From: Bacteroidales bacterium
Lineage (GTDB): Bacteria > Bacteroidota > Bacteroidia > Bacteroidales > UBA932
Direction of reading: 5' to 3'
Assembly (NCBI GenBank): GCA_017471085.1
Contig: JAFUWW010000012.1
Coordinates: 1-54,494 of the forward strand
DNA length: 54,494 bases
How positions within the stretch are numbered: position 1 is the first letter of the stretch; the number at the start of each line of letters is the position of its first letter. The notes under the pieces are model-generated. The model ran no database searches and was not told where the DNA came from. It saw only the letters and a program-made list of their open reading frames with translations. A program made the position numbers and the translations under genes. Of this stretch, positions 6,913 through 15,296 are shown piece after piece.

Positions 6913-8852
6913 TTTGCCTGCATCCAGACGATCATGTCGCCGCTGCCGCGGTGGCACCATGCGTAGTAGGGAATCAGGGTCAGGTCCACATCCTTTCCGT
7001 TCACGGTGGCCCGGGTGCTGAGTTCGTCGATGCCGCAGAGCTTGTCCTCGTGCCGGACGGTGATCGGCCGGGCGGGGTTCAGGACGGTTTCCAGGGTAGG
7101 GAAGCTGTTGTCGGCCCATTCGGCGCAGTACACGATGGGACCTTTCTCCACTGCCAGGCGGCCGCGGTCGGCTTCCACGCGTTCATCGGCCTTTACCAGG
7201 CGGGGCTCCATATCCAGGTGGATGCGGACCTGGTCGCCGGCTTTCCAGTTGCGTTCCACGGTTACATAGCCGCTGTCCAGGGTGCCGTCCACGGTCTCTC
7301 CGTTCACGGTGACGCTGTAGGCGGTCTGTTTGTCATCGGCAAAGGAGTAGAGGCCGCCGGGGGTCACTTCGCCGCGGACCCAGCCGGGAATGCGCAGCTT
7401 CAGGGCCATCTTGCCTTTCAGTGCGGTCTTTTCCACGGTCAGGAGCACGTCGCCGTCCCACGGATAGCCGGTCTGCTGGGTCAGGGTGATGTCCTTTCCG
7501 GCCACTTGGGTGGTGAGGGTGTTGGACATGTACAGGTTCACCCAGAGCGTGTTGTCCTTGGAGGCGTAGACATAGCCCGGCAGGGAAGGAATGAACCGGC
7601 AGATGTTGGAAGGGCAGCAGGCGCAGCCGAACCAGGGCTCGCGGTGATGCTGTCCGTGCGACTCCAGCGGATTGGGATAGAAGAAGGCGCCGCCGTCCAG
7701 CGAAACCCCGCTGATGAGGCCGTTGTAGAGGGTGCGTTCCAGCACGTCGTAATACTTGGCGTCCCCGTGGAGGAGGAACATCCGGTAGTTCACGTAAACA
7801 TTGCCGATGGCGGCGCAGGTCTCGCAGTAGGAGGTGGCGTTGGGCAGGAAATAGTTCGGGCCGAATGCTTCTCCGTCGGCCGTGGCGCCGATGCCGCCGG
7901 TGATGTAGAGTTTCTTCGTGACGATGTTTTCCCAGATGCGGTCGATGGCATCGATATAGCCCTGGTCCCCGGTGAGGGCGGCCACATCGGCCATGCCGGC
8001 GTACATATAGGCGGCGCGGACGGCATGGCCCACCGCTTCGTCCTGTTCCAGTACGGGAATGTGCGACTGGCTGTAGGCCGACCGGATCTTGGTGGTCCCG
8101 CGTTTATCCAGGAAGAATTTGGCCTGGTCCAGGTATTTCCGGTCTCCGGTGGCCAGGTACAGTTTCGCCAGGCCCATCTCCGCGATCTGATGGCCGGGCA
8201 CGACGCAGGTCTGTCCTTCGCCCTCTCCAATTTCGCGGATCACGCAGTCGGCATAGCGGATGGCGATGTCCAGGAAATTGCGTTTGCCGGTGGCCTGGTA
8301 ATGGGCTACGGCGGCCTCCAGCATGTGCCCCAGGTTGTAGAACTCATGGCTGCCGCCTTCCACTTCGCTCCAGCGGGTCAGGCCCGACCAGGGGTGCGGA
8401 TGCTCGGGATTCATGGTCCTGGGAGTGTACAGGTAGCCGTCCGGCTCCTGCGCAGCCGCCACGATGGTGAGCACGCTGTCTATGTACGCCTCCATCTTGG
8501 CATCGGGATAGGTCTGCAGCACATAACTGGCGCCTTCGATGGTCTTGTAGACGTCTGTATCGTCAAAGGGGAATCCGCTGGGCGGAAAACCCAGATTCTC
8601 CTTTGAGTTCATCTGCCTGTAGGCCTGTTCGAAGTTCAGGTACCTTCCGGTTTCCTCACATTTGGAGAAAGCCAGGGGAATGGTGACTTCCCGGGAAGCT
8701 TTCAGCCTCTGCCCCCAGAAAGAGTCGGTCACTTTCACACTTGTAAAGGGAACGGGGTCGATGGGATAACCATGGCTGGCAGGCTGTTGCGTCTGGGTGC
8801 AGGCTATGGCAGGCAAGAGTGCCAAAGCGGTGAAGTACAATCGGATTCTCAT
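6909..8852 (-). CDS. GH127 beta-L-arabinofuranosidase, exported
   Basis: The 647-residue product begins with a signal peptide and likely lipobox cysteine (Cys18). It has the (alpha/alpha)6-barrel of GH127 (DUF1680) and a C-terminal beta-sandwich. The zinc-thiolate active site is visible: SYCETCAAIG places Glu344 and Cys346, and FGCACCPSN places Cys410, Cys412 and Cys413. By comparison with Bifidobacterium HypBA1, Cys412 would be the nucleophile, with Glu344, Cys346 and Cys413 as zinc ligands. It would remove beta-L-arabinofuranose from side chains. GH146 is a close alternative family. It is followed convergently by menA and preceded by an sRNA-like unit on the other strand. Confidence 0.9.
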   Translation of the reverse strand: MRIRLYFTALALLPAIACTQTQQPASHGYPIDPVPFTSVKVTDSFWGQRLKASREVTIPLAFSKCEETGRYLNFEQAYRQMNSKENLGFPPSGFPFDDTDVYKTIEGASYVLQTYPDAKMEAYIDSVLTIVAAAQEPDGYLYTPRTMNPEHPHPWSGLTRWSEVEGGSHEFYNLGHMLEAAVAHYQATGKRNFLDIAIRYADCVIREIGEGEGQTCVVPGHQIAEMGLAKLYLATGDRKYLDQAKFFLDKRGTTKIRSAYSQSHIPVLEQDEAVGHAVRAAYMYAGMADVAALTGDQGYIDAIDRIWENIVTKKLYITGGIGATADGEAFGPNYFLPNATSYCETCAAIGNVYVNYRMFLLHGDAKYYDVLERTLYNGLISGVSLDGGAFFYPNPLESHGQHHREPWFGCACCPSNICRFIPSLPGYVYASKDNTLWVNLYMSNTLTTQVAGKDITLTQQTGYPWDGDVLLTVEKTALKGKMALKLRIPGWVRGEVTPGGLYSFADDKQTAYSVTVNGETVDGTLDSGYVTVERNWKAGDQVRIHLDMEPRLVKADERVEADRGRLAVEKGPIVYCAEWADNSFPTLETVLNPARPITVRHEDKLCGIDELSTRATVNGKDVDLTLIPYYAWCHRGSGDMIVWMQAN

Positions 8853-8922
8853 GGTACGGACGGGATTATTTGCTTACATATTAAAACTAAAAAATTTTAA
8901 TTAGTTAAAAGATGTAAATATG

Positions 8923-8954
8923 TTTGGTTTTATAATTAAAACTTTATACCTTTG
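8923..8954 (+). promoter_or_regulatory. Consensus promoter driving a small RNA
   Basis: TTTG (8923-8926), 20 bases, TACCTTTG (8947-8954) matches the Bacteroidota consensus exactly. No plus-strand protein gene follows; a structured segment with an intrinsic terminator does (8958-9044). Confidence 0.8.
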
Positions 8955-8957
8955 CCC

Positions 8958-9044
8958 TTGGACATCGAAGGAAACTTCATGTCTATTTGTTAAGTTCGTT
9001 TTATATACCGGAAAGCGCTCTTGGGGAGGAGCGCTTTCTTTTTT
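8958..9044 (+). ncRNA. Putative small RNA of about 87 nucleotides
   Basis: This short unit is bounded by a perfect promoter and a strong intrinsic terminator and has no coding frame. The predicted RNA starts with a hairpin: GACAT (8961-8965) and GAAG (8967-8970) pair with CTTC (8975-8978) and ATGTC (8979-8983) around a GAAA tetraloop with one bulged C. A single-stranded AU-rich middle (about 8984-9010) follows, then the terminator stem. This is the layout of a trans-acting sRNA. It sits between the GH127 and aldose-epimerase genes, suggesting a role in arabinose or glycan control; the target is unknown. Confidence 0.75.
9011..9044 (+). terminator. Rho-independent terminator of the small RNA
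   Basis: A perfect 10-bp stem GAAAGCGCTC (9011-9020) / GAGCGCTTTC (9029-9038) with an 8-base loop is followed by six T residues (9039-9044). The T-run is on the plus strand only, so it does not serve the minus-strand galM gene as a classical terminator. Confidence 0.88.
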
Positions 9045-9064
9045 GTGTTTTCTCCCATAAAGGG

Positions 9065-10210
9065 CTAGTCCAGGCCGAAGGCGAAGATGCAGTGGCTGCG
9101 GTAAGTTTCGCCGGGGCGGAGCACTGCGGAGGGCCAGTCAGGTTTGTTGGGCGTATCGGGGTAGTGCTGGGTTTCCAGGCAGATGCCGCTGCGCTGCCCG
9201 TATACAATCCCTTTCTTCCCCTTGACCGTTCCGTCCAGGAAGTTGCCGGAGTAGATCTGGATGCCGGGTTCGTCCGTATACACCTTGAGCGAAATGCCGT
9301 TCTGCGGGTTGTACAGGTAGGCGGCAATCTGGTTGATGTCTCCCTTGGTGTCCAGGACCCAGTTGTGGTCGAAACCGTTGCCGAAGCGGATCTGCTCATC
9401 GTCCTTGGTGATATTGTCGCTGATCAGATGGGCTGTCCTGTAATCGAACGGAGTGCCTTCCACGGGAACGATGGCGCCGGTTGTCATGTACGTGGCATCT
9501 ACCGGGGTATAGTTGCTGGCGTTGACATAGAGCACGTCATCCACGATCTTGTGGGTGTCCGGCATTCCCGAGAGGTTGAAATAGGAATGGTTGGTCATGT
9601 TGATGACCGTGGTCTTGTCCGTGGTGGCCTCGTACTGGATGTCGATTTTGTTGTCGTCGGTGAGGGTGTAGGTGACGAAGGCGGTCACGTTGCCGGGGAA
9701 GTTGTTGTCTCCGTCCGGCGAGAACCTCTTGAGTTTCACATGGGTGGAATCGGCCTCCACCATCTCGTATACCTGATACTGCCAGCCGGAGGGGCCTCCG
9801 TGCAGGCAATGTCCGAAGTTGTTCTTGGGCAGCTGGTAGGTGACGCCGTCCAGGGTGATCTGCCCCTGGTTGATGCGGTTGGCATACCGGCCGATGGCGG
9901 CGCCGAAGTCGCTCTGGTTGTTTTCCGGGAAGTAGTCTTCTACCTTGTCGAATCCCAGCACGACGTCGCGGCGCTTGTTTTCACGGTCCGGAACCACGAC
10001 AGAGACGATCCTGCCGCCGAAGTTGGTGACGCATACCTCCATGCCGGCCTTGTTGGCGAGCGTGTAAAGGGCGGTGGGAGCTCCGTTGTAAGTAGAATTG
10101 AAATTTTCCGGATTCAGGCCGGATGCCGTCAGGACGACATTCTCCTGTTTGGGCGTGCAGGCTGCCAGAGCAAAGGCGGCCAAAGCACAGAGAGCATATA
10201 CCTTTTTCAT
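9065..10210 (-). CDS. galM: Aldose 1-epimerase (mutarotase), lipoprotein
   Basis: The 381-residue protein has a lipoprotein signal peptide (LAAFALAAC, Cys18), so it is probably periplasmic or membrane-anchored. It shows the galactose mutarotase fold with GRYANRI (108-113), His137 in HCLHGG, the catalytic acid His208 in TNHSYFNL and the catalytic base Glu346 in CLETQHYPD. It interconverts alpha and beta anomers of aldoses. Here it would act on L-arabinose or galactose released by the neighbouring arabinofuranosidases. It is 12 bases downstream of the GH51 gene and in the same direction, so the two are an operon. Confidence 0.92.
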   Translation of the reverse strand: MKKVYALCALAAFALAACTPKQENVVLTASGLNPENFNSTYNGAPTALYTLANKAGMEVCVTNFGGRIVSVVVPDRENKRRDVVLGFDKVEDYFPENNQSDFGAAIGRYANRINQGQITLDGVTYQLPKNNFGHCLHGGPSGWQYQVYEMVEADSTHVKLKRFSPDGDNNFPGNVTAFVTYTLTDDNKIDIQYEATTDKTTVINMTNHSYFNLSGMPDTHKIVDDVLYVNASNYTPVDATYMTTGAIVPVEGTPFDYRTAHLISDNITKDDEQIRFGNGFDHNWVLDTKGDINQIAAYLYNPQNGISLKVYTDEPGIQIYSGNFLDGTVKGKKGIVYGQRSGICLETQHYPDTPNKPDWPSAVLRPGETYRSHCIFAFGLD

Positions 10211-10222
10211 ATTATAGGGTTT

Positions 10223-12193
10223 TTATTTTTCCAGGATGAAGATGTTGAAGGAGAAGGCGGGAACGGTGGTCTCCAGGCTCTGCCCTTCGCCGGTAAAGAC
10301 GAAATGCGACGGGGTGTAATGCCCGGGGTTGTCCAGCGTGTTGTCCTGATAGAGTTCCGTGGATGCGAGACGGACGCCGTCAACGGCTTTCACCACGGCT
10401 TTTTTCTTGAGGCCGGTGAAGTTGAGGTTCAGGCTGCGTTGTTCGCCGGAAGTGTTCACTACCTTAACATAGACCTTGTCGCCGTCCAGCACGGCACTGG
10501 CGAACAGGCCGCCCTGGCCTTCCGCTCCGGTGACATTGGCTCCGCCCATCGTGAGCTTCAGGGTATTGCTGCCCCGGAATTCGCCGTAGAGCTGCTGCAC
10601 ATGCCAGCTCACGGTGCGGAAACTGCGGAGATTGTCGTACCAGATGAGGTCCGGGCGCCACTGCCAGCCCTCCACGTGGGCGAACAGCGGAGCGTAGGTG
10701 GCCATCTGGACCACATCGGCATTGCGCTCGATGCCGGTCATGAACGCGGCTTCCAGGAGGGAGGCGTAGAAGTGGTTCCACTTTTTGCCGGTGGCATGGC
10801 AGGCGTATTCGCCGGCGAACACCTTGGGCCCCTTGCGGTCGTAGTTGTCGTAGCGGGCGCCCTGCGAAAGGAACCAGTCATAGGGACGGTAGAAGTGCTC
10901 GTCCACCAGGTCCGCTCCCAGCCTTTTCATCTCGGGCCACAGGTAGTCGAACTGCTTGCCTTCGGAGTCCGGGCCGCTGGAGCCGACGATCTTGATGGCG
11001 GGATAGGCGGCGCGGATGGCTTTTACGAACGGTTCCAGATGTTCCGGATACAGCGAATCCCACTGCTCGTTGCCGATGCCGATGAATTTGAGGTTGAACG
11101 GTTCCGGGTGGCCCATGTCGGCCCTGACTTTTCCCCAGGTGGAGGTGGCGGGACCGTTGGCGAATTCAATGAGGTCCAGGGCGTCCTGGATATAGGGCTG
11201 GAGTTCGTCCAGATGGACGTGGGCTTCCACGTCTTCGTTCTGGAACTGGCAGGCGAGGCCGCAGCTGAGGATGGGAAGGGGTTCGGCTCCGATTTCTTCC
11301 GACAGCTGGAAGAATTCGAAGAACCCGAGACCGTAGCTCTGGAAATAATCCGGGAAGAAGCGGTGGGGGAAGGTGTATTCCCACCGGTTTTCGTTCAGGG
11401 GGCGGTTCTCTACCGGGCCGACGGAATTTTTCCAGTTGTAGCGGGTGGCGAGGTCCGTGCCTTCCACGATGCAGCCGCCCGGGAAGCGGAATACGCCCGG
11501 GTGCAGGTCGGCCAGGGCCTGGGCCAGGTCTTTGCGGAGGCCGTTCTTATGCCCCATCCAGGTGTCTTCCGGGAACAGGGAGACATGCTCCAGGTCTACC
11601 ATTGTGCGGTTGCCGACCAGGAAAATGCGCAGGATGGCCTTGGGCTCGGTGGCATCCGGCGTAAGGGTGACCTCGTATTGTTTCCACTGGGCGCCGCCGA
11701 CCACCAGCGTTTCCTGGCAGAGGAACTGGTTTTCACCCATGGAGGCGGTATTGGCCAGTTCTATGCGGAGGGTGGAGAGGCCTCCGTCCGGTACGCGGGC
11801 CCATACGCTGAAACGGTATTTCGCTTCTTTCTGCACGCCGATGCCGAAGAAGCCCTCATTGTCCAGGCCCGTCCATTTGTGCGGATGGCCGGGGTCCGAG
11901 AGGCGTACATAGTGGGGATTGCGCTCGAAGGGGCCGTCGTTCCTCACTTCCACTTTCCCGAAAGCTTTCCAGCCCTGGAGGGCGTCGTCCGGGAATTCGA
12001 ACGAGCGGTTTTTCACCAGTTCCGCGTACAGTCCGCCGTCGGCGGCGAAGTTGATATCTTCGAAGAAAATGCCGTATTGGGTGCTCTGAATGGCAGCACC
12101 AGGCTTTTTAAGGTCGATGTCCAGCTGGTAGCTTTGGGCGAAAGCCGTGGCACTTAGGCCAAGGGCGGCCAGGAAGAGGACGATGTGTTTCAT
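10223..12193 (-). CDS. GH51 alpha-L-arabinofuranosidase with N-terminal CBM4-like domain
   Basis: The 656-residue product has a cleavable signal peptide (to AFAQ). A carbohydrate-binding-like beta-sandwich (about 65-210) is inserted after the first strand, as in long GH51 enzymes, followed by the TIM barrel and a C-terminal sandwich. The acid/base is Glu376 in IGIGNEQW and the nucleophile is Glu462 in VFAGEYA; GGCIVEG (239-245) lines the pocket. It releases alpha-1,2/1,3/1,5-arabinofuranose in the periplasm. It differs from the second GH51 at 25732 (511 residues), which lacks the inserted domain. Its promoter is fused to that of the divergent regulator. Confidence 0.93.
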   Translation of the reverse strand: MKHIVLFLAALGLSATAFAQSYQLDIDLKKPGAAIQSTQYGIFFEDINFAADGGLYAELVKNRSFEFPDDALQGWKAFGKVEVRNDGPFERNPHYVRLSDPGHPHKWTGLDNEGFFGIGVQKEAKYRFSVWARVPDGGLSTLRIELANTASMGENQFLCQETLVVGGAQWKQYEVTLTPDATEPKAILRIFLVGNRTMVDLEHVSLFPEDTWMGHKNGLRKDLAQALADLHPGVFRFPGGCIVEGTDLATRYNWKNSVGPVENRPLNENRWEYTFPHRFFPDYFQSYGLGFFEFFQLSEEIGAEPLPILSCGLACQFQNEDVEAHVHLDELQPYIQDALDLIEFANGPATSTWGKVRADMGHPEPFNLKFIGIGNEQWDSLYPEHLEPFVKAIRAAYPAIKIVGSSGPDSEGKQFDYLWPEMKRLGADLVDEHFYRPYDWFLSQGARYDNYDRKGPKVFAGEYACHATGKKWNHFYASLLEAAFMTGIERNADVVQMATYAPLFAHVEGWQWRPDLIWYDNLRSFRTVSWHVQQLYGEFRGSNTLKLTMGGANVTGAEGQGGLFASAVLDGDKVYVKVVNTSGEQRSLNLNFTGLKKKAVVKAVDGVRLASTELYQDNTLDNPGHYTPSHFVFTGEGQSLETTVPAFSFNIFILEK

Positions 12194-12230
12194 GGTATGA
12201 ATGATAATGGTTATTACTTTTAATTTCCGT

Positions 12231-12248
12231 CAAATATACGTATTTTTG
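12231..12248. promoter_or_regulatory. Symmetrical bidirectional -7 element between GH51 and the regulator gene
   Basis: The 18-base segment CAAATATACGTATTTTTG is an almost perfect palindrome (one mismatched pair). It reads TATTTTTG (12241-12248) on the plus strand and TATATTTG (12231-12238) on the minus strand, both matching TAnnTTTG. Each gene would have a 5' leader of about 15-35 bases. The -33 boxes are weak on both sides. Confidence 0.55.
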
Positions 12249-12267
12249 CCCGATAAAAGGTGGACAA

Positions 12268-15201
12268 ATGAACGCTGCTGGTGTAAAAATCATTCCAAAG
12301 TTTTTCAAAATCCTTTCATTGACGGCGCTGCTCACTGTGATGCCTGACCCGGCGCTGGCCCAGTCGTCATTTGAGGAACGTTATATCACCGTGTCCCTGG
12401 ACATGGGCCAGGGGCTTCCCTGCAGTTTCGTCGACGATGTCTACATCGACGATGCCGGCTTTCTCTGGCTGGCCACTTCCGGCGGCGGCCTGTGCCGGTA
12501 CGACGGCTATGAGCTGCTCACCTTCAACTCCTCCACCGACCCTGCCCTGGGCAGCAATTTCACGCGTTGCGTAGTAGAGGATGCTTTTCACAGGCTCTGG
12601 ATTGCGTCGGAGGGAGGCCTGGACATCCTGGACCTTCACACGCTGACGAAAGTGGACCTGGGACTTCACCTGGCAGACCAGGCTGCGTCCCCTCTGTGCT
12701 CTTTCGTAACCCTGTCGGCCGACGGCGCCGTATGGACGAAATTCGGCCCGACGCTTTTCAGGATCAGTTTCGACGAGACGGGACGTCCGCTTCCGGTGCA
12801 GTCTTTCACCCATCCCGGGCTGGACGAGGCAAATCATATCTGTGAAGACGTGAATCAGAACGGTTTGGTCTGGACCCGGCTTGACGGCGGCCTGTACAGC
12901 ATCGCTCCCGGTCCCGACGGAATCCTGGAGGCTGCGCGGGTGGCTCCTTCCCTGGACCTGGGTGAGGGTACCTATGTGTCGGACTTCCTGGTGTCCGAGT
13001 CCAGCATCTGGATCGCGACCGAAAACGGTCTTTTCCGTATATATAAAGGTACGGGCGAATGGAAACTGTACCAGTCCAGTCTGTCGGACCCCCGTTCCCT
13101 TACCCAGAATTTCGTTTCCAGCCTGGCCGTTACGGAAGACGGCCTGCTGCTGGCGTCTACGCTTCATGGCCTCAATGTCTACAATCCGGTTACCGATCAT
13201 TTCGAAAGGGTGGGCACCAGCATTATCAACTGCCTGAAGGTAAACGGAGACCATCTGCTGATAGCCACCGAGAATCAGGGCCTGAAGATGGCTGTCCCCC
13301 GGGTCCTTTATGTAAAAAACTATACGAATGTTCCCGGCAATCCCGGCTCTTTGGCGCCGGGGGCCGTGAATGCCATCTGGCAGGAGGGGGACGGACGGCT
13401 CTGGGTCGGTTCCGTGGAAGGCGGCCTCAGTGTCCGGGAACCGGGCTCGGAGGTGTTCCGCCATCTCACCCGGGAGAGGAACGGCCTTTCGCACAACAGC
13501 GTAAGCGCTCTCAGGCCTGGCCCGTCCGGGAAGATGTACGTGGGCACCTGGGGCAGCGGCATCGACGAAGTGTCGATGGACGGGCGATACAGGGTAACCG
13601 GGCACCTCCCCAATGCGGGCGGCACGATGGATTTCATCGGCGTATTGGAATACGATACCCTCAACCAGCTTCTCTGGATCGGCTCCAACCGGGGCATCTT
13701 CCTTTACGACCCTGCGCAGGGGACATTTTCTCCCGCCCTGGATGATACGGCAACCGGGTGCATCGGCTCGTGTATCGACACTCGCGGCCAGATCTGGATC
13801 GGCTGTCAGGAGGGACTTTATGTCTTCGACCTTACAAAGAAAGGGGCGGACGGGCGGTTCCCGTATGTCCATTACCGCTATAAGATGGACCAGCCGGAGT
13901 CGATGGTGGAAGAGAAAATCTGCGCCGTCATGGAAACCGCCGGCGGGGATATCTACCTGGGTAGCAACGGCGGCGGAGTCTACAGGGCGGAGCGACAGGC
14001 CGACGGGAGCTATGTTTTCCGGTCTTACTCGGCCCGTGACGGCCTTTCCAACGACCGGGTGCGCGGCTTTTGCGAGGATGAATCCGGCCAGATCTGGATC
14101 AGTACCGATTTCGGACTGAACCTGATGGACCCTGAGACCGGCATCATTACGTCTTTCCAGCAGAAAGACGGCCTGCAGAGTGTTCAGTTCCACTGGAACA
14201 ATTCTTTCAAGGGAACGGACGGGCTGCTCTATTTCGGGCATGCGCTGGGTTTCTCCGCCGTGGACCCGTCCCACCGGGCCAGCCTGGAGGGGGCCGACAG
14301 GAGGCCGATCCGCTTCACGCGCATCAGTGCCGGGGGGAAGGACCTGCTGAACCCTTATGCCTCCGATTTCAAAATGCACGAGAAAGACCGTTCCCTCCTG
14401 CTCCAGTTCACGGTCCTTACTCCTGAGGCTTCGTCCGGCATCCATTATAAATATACGCTGGAGGGATTCGACGAAGGGTGGGGGATTCTGCCTCCCGGCC
14501 GCCGTGAGGTGAATTATTCGTCACTTCCGGCGGGCCGCTACACTTTCAAAGTGCAGGCTTTCAACAGGTTCGGGCAATGGGTGGACGACCGTGCCCTGGC
14601 CATCCATGTCAGCCCTTATTATTACCATACCTGGTGGTTCATGCTGCTGCTGCTGTTTGCCGCCGCCCTGCTGGTCTGGCTCTTCTCCTCCTGGCGCACC
14701 CGTTCCATCCTCCGCCGTCAGGCCGAGCTGGAGCGTACCGTGGAAGAACGTACCCGGGAAATATCGGCCCAGAAGAAGCTGGTGGAGGAAAAGGCCGATG
14801 AGCTCCGTCACCAGAACGAGGTGCTGCTGCGTCAGAACGAAGAGCTCGCTTCGCGCAGGATGCTGAATATCCGGCAGGAAGAGGATCCTTTCAAGGGCAA
14901 GGCGCTGGATACGCTCCGGAGCCTGTACAAAAATCCCGACCTGGACGTGAACATGTTCTGCCAGGCCATGGGCATGAGCAAGACCCTGCTGAATACCCAT
15001 CTGCAGGAATCTTTCGGGCAGTCGATCGCCCAGCTCATCCGCACCTACCGGCTGGCCGTGGCCAAGGAGATGCTGGAAAACGGAAACGGGATGACTGTTT
15101 CCGAGGTGGCCTATGAAGTCGGATTCAACGATCCCAAGTATTTTACCCGCTGTTTCTCCAAAGAATTCGGCGTTACCCCCAGTTCTACCGGGAAAGCGTA
15201 G
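12268..15201 (+). CDS. Kinase-less hybrid sensor: periplasmic propellers, TM, coiled coil, AraC HTH
   Basis: The 977-residue product starts with an N-terminal signal or anchor and two seven-bladed two-component-regulator propellers (about 35-690, with repeats such as DDAGFLWLATSGGGL and DTRGQIWIGCQEGLY). A Y_Y_Y domain (about 705-785), a transmembrane helix (about 789-808) and a short coiled coil (about 815-860) follow. It ends in an AraC-type HTH (about 885-977, with VSEVAYEVGFNDPKYFTRCF). The histidine kinase, HATPase and receiver domains of a normal HTCS are absent. It would signal directly across the membrane as a one-component regulator. Context points to arabinan: it heads the operon of GH43, SusC, SusD and GH51. 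Confidence 0.9.
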   Translation: MNAAGVKIIPKFFKILSLTALLTVMPDPALAQSSFEERYITVSLDMGQGLPCSFVDDVYIDDAGFLWLATSGGGLCRYDGYELLTFNSSTDPALGSNFTRCVVEDAFHRLWIASEGGLDILDLHTLTKVDLGLHLADQAASPLCSFVTLSADGAVWTKFGPTLFRISFDETGRPLPVQSFTHPGLDEANHICEDVNQNGLVWTRLDGGLYSIAPGPDGILEAARVAPSLDLGEGTYVSDFLVSESSIWIATENGLFRIYKGTGEWKLYQSSLSDPRSLTQNFVSSLAVTEDGLLLASTLHGLNVYNPVTDHFERVGTSIINCLKVNGDHLLIATENQGLKMAVPRVLYVKNYTNVPGNPGSLAPGAVNAIWQEGDGRLWVGSVEGGLSVREPGSEVFRHLTRERNGLSHNSVSALRPGPSGKMYVGTWGSGIDEVSMDGRYRVTGHLPNAGGTMDFIGVLEYDTLNQLLWIGSNRGIFLYDPAQGTFSPALDDTATGCIGSCIDTRGQIWIGCQEGLYVFDLTKKGADGRFPYVHYRYKMDQPESMVEEKICAVMETAGGDIYLGSNGGGVYRAERQADGSYVFRSYSARDGLSNDRVRGFCEDESGQIWISTDFGLNLMDPETGIITSFQQKDGLQSVQFHWNNSFKGTDGLLYFGHALGFSAVDPSHRASLEGADRRPIRFTRISAGGKDLLNPYASDFKMHEKDRSLLLQFTVLTPEASSGIHYKYTLEGFDEGWGILPPGRREVNYSSLPAGRYTFKVQAFNRFGQWVDDRALAIHVSPYYYHTWWFMLLLLFAAALLVWLFSSWRTRSILRRQAELERTVEERTREISAQKKLVEEKADELRHQNEVLLRQNEELASRRMLNIRQEEDPFKGKALDTLRSLYKNPDLDVNMFCQAMGMSKTLLNTHLQESFGQSIAQLIRTYRLAVAKEMLENGNGMTVSEVAYEVGFNDPKYFTRCFSKEFGVTPSSTGKA

Positions 15202-15268
15202 TTTCCGGCATCGGTCAAAAATCCACCCTTTATGTTTTTTTGTACACCTTTGGGCGGATAGAAGTGTT

Positions 15269-15276
15269 TACCTTTG
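15269..15276 (+). promoter_or_regulatory. Bacteroidota -7 element for the first GH43 gene of PUL 1
   Basis: TACCTTTG matches TAnnTTTG and lies 20 bases upstream of the ATG at 15297. A TTTG at 15249-15252 is only 16 bases away, so the -33 box is not ideal, as expected if an activator is needed. Similar ACCCTTT/ACCTTT blocks 21 bases apart (from 15225 and 15246) could be an activator site. Confidence 0.5.
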
Positions 15277-15296
15277 CTTCGGTTAACCATTTTGTA

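Noticed and set aside
9011..9044. Terminator serving the minus-strand aldose 1-epimerase gene
   Set aside because: The T-run follows the stem only on the plus strand; on the minus strand an A-run precedes it, so it fits the plus-strand small RNA.
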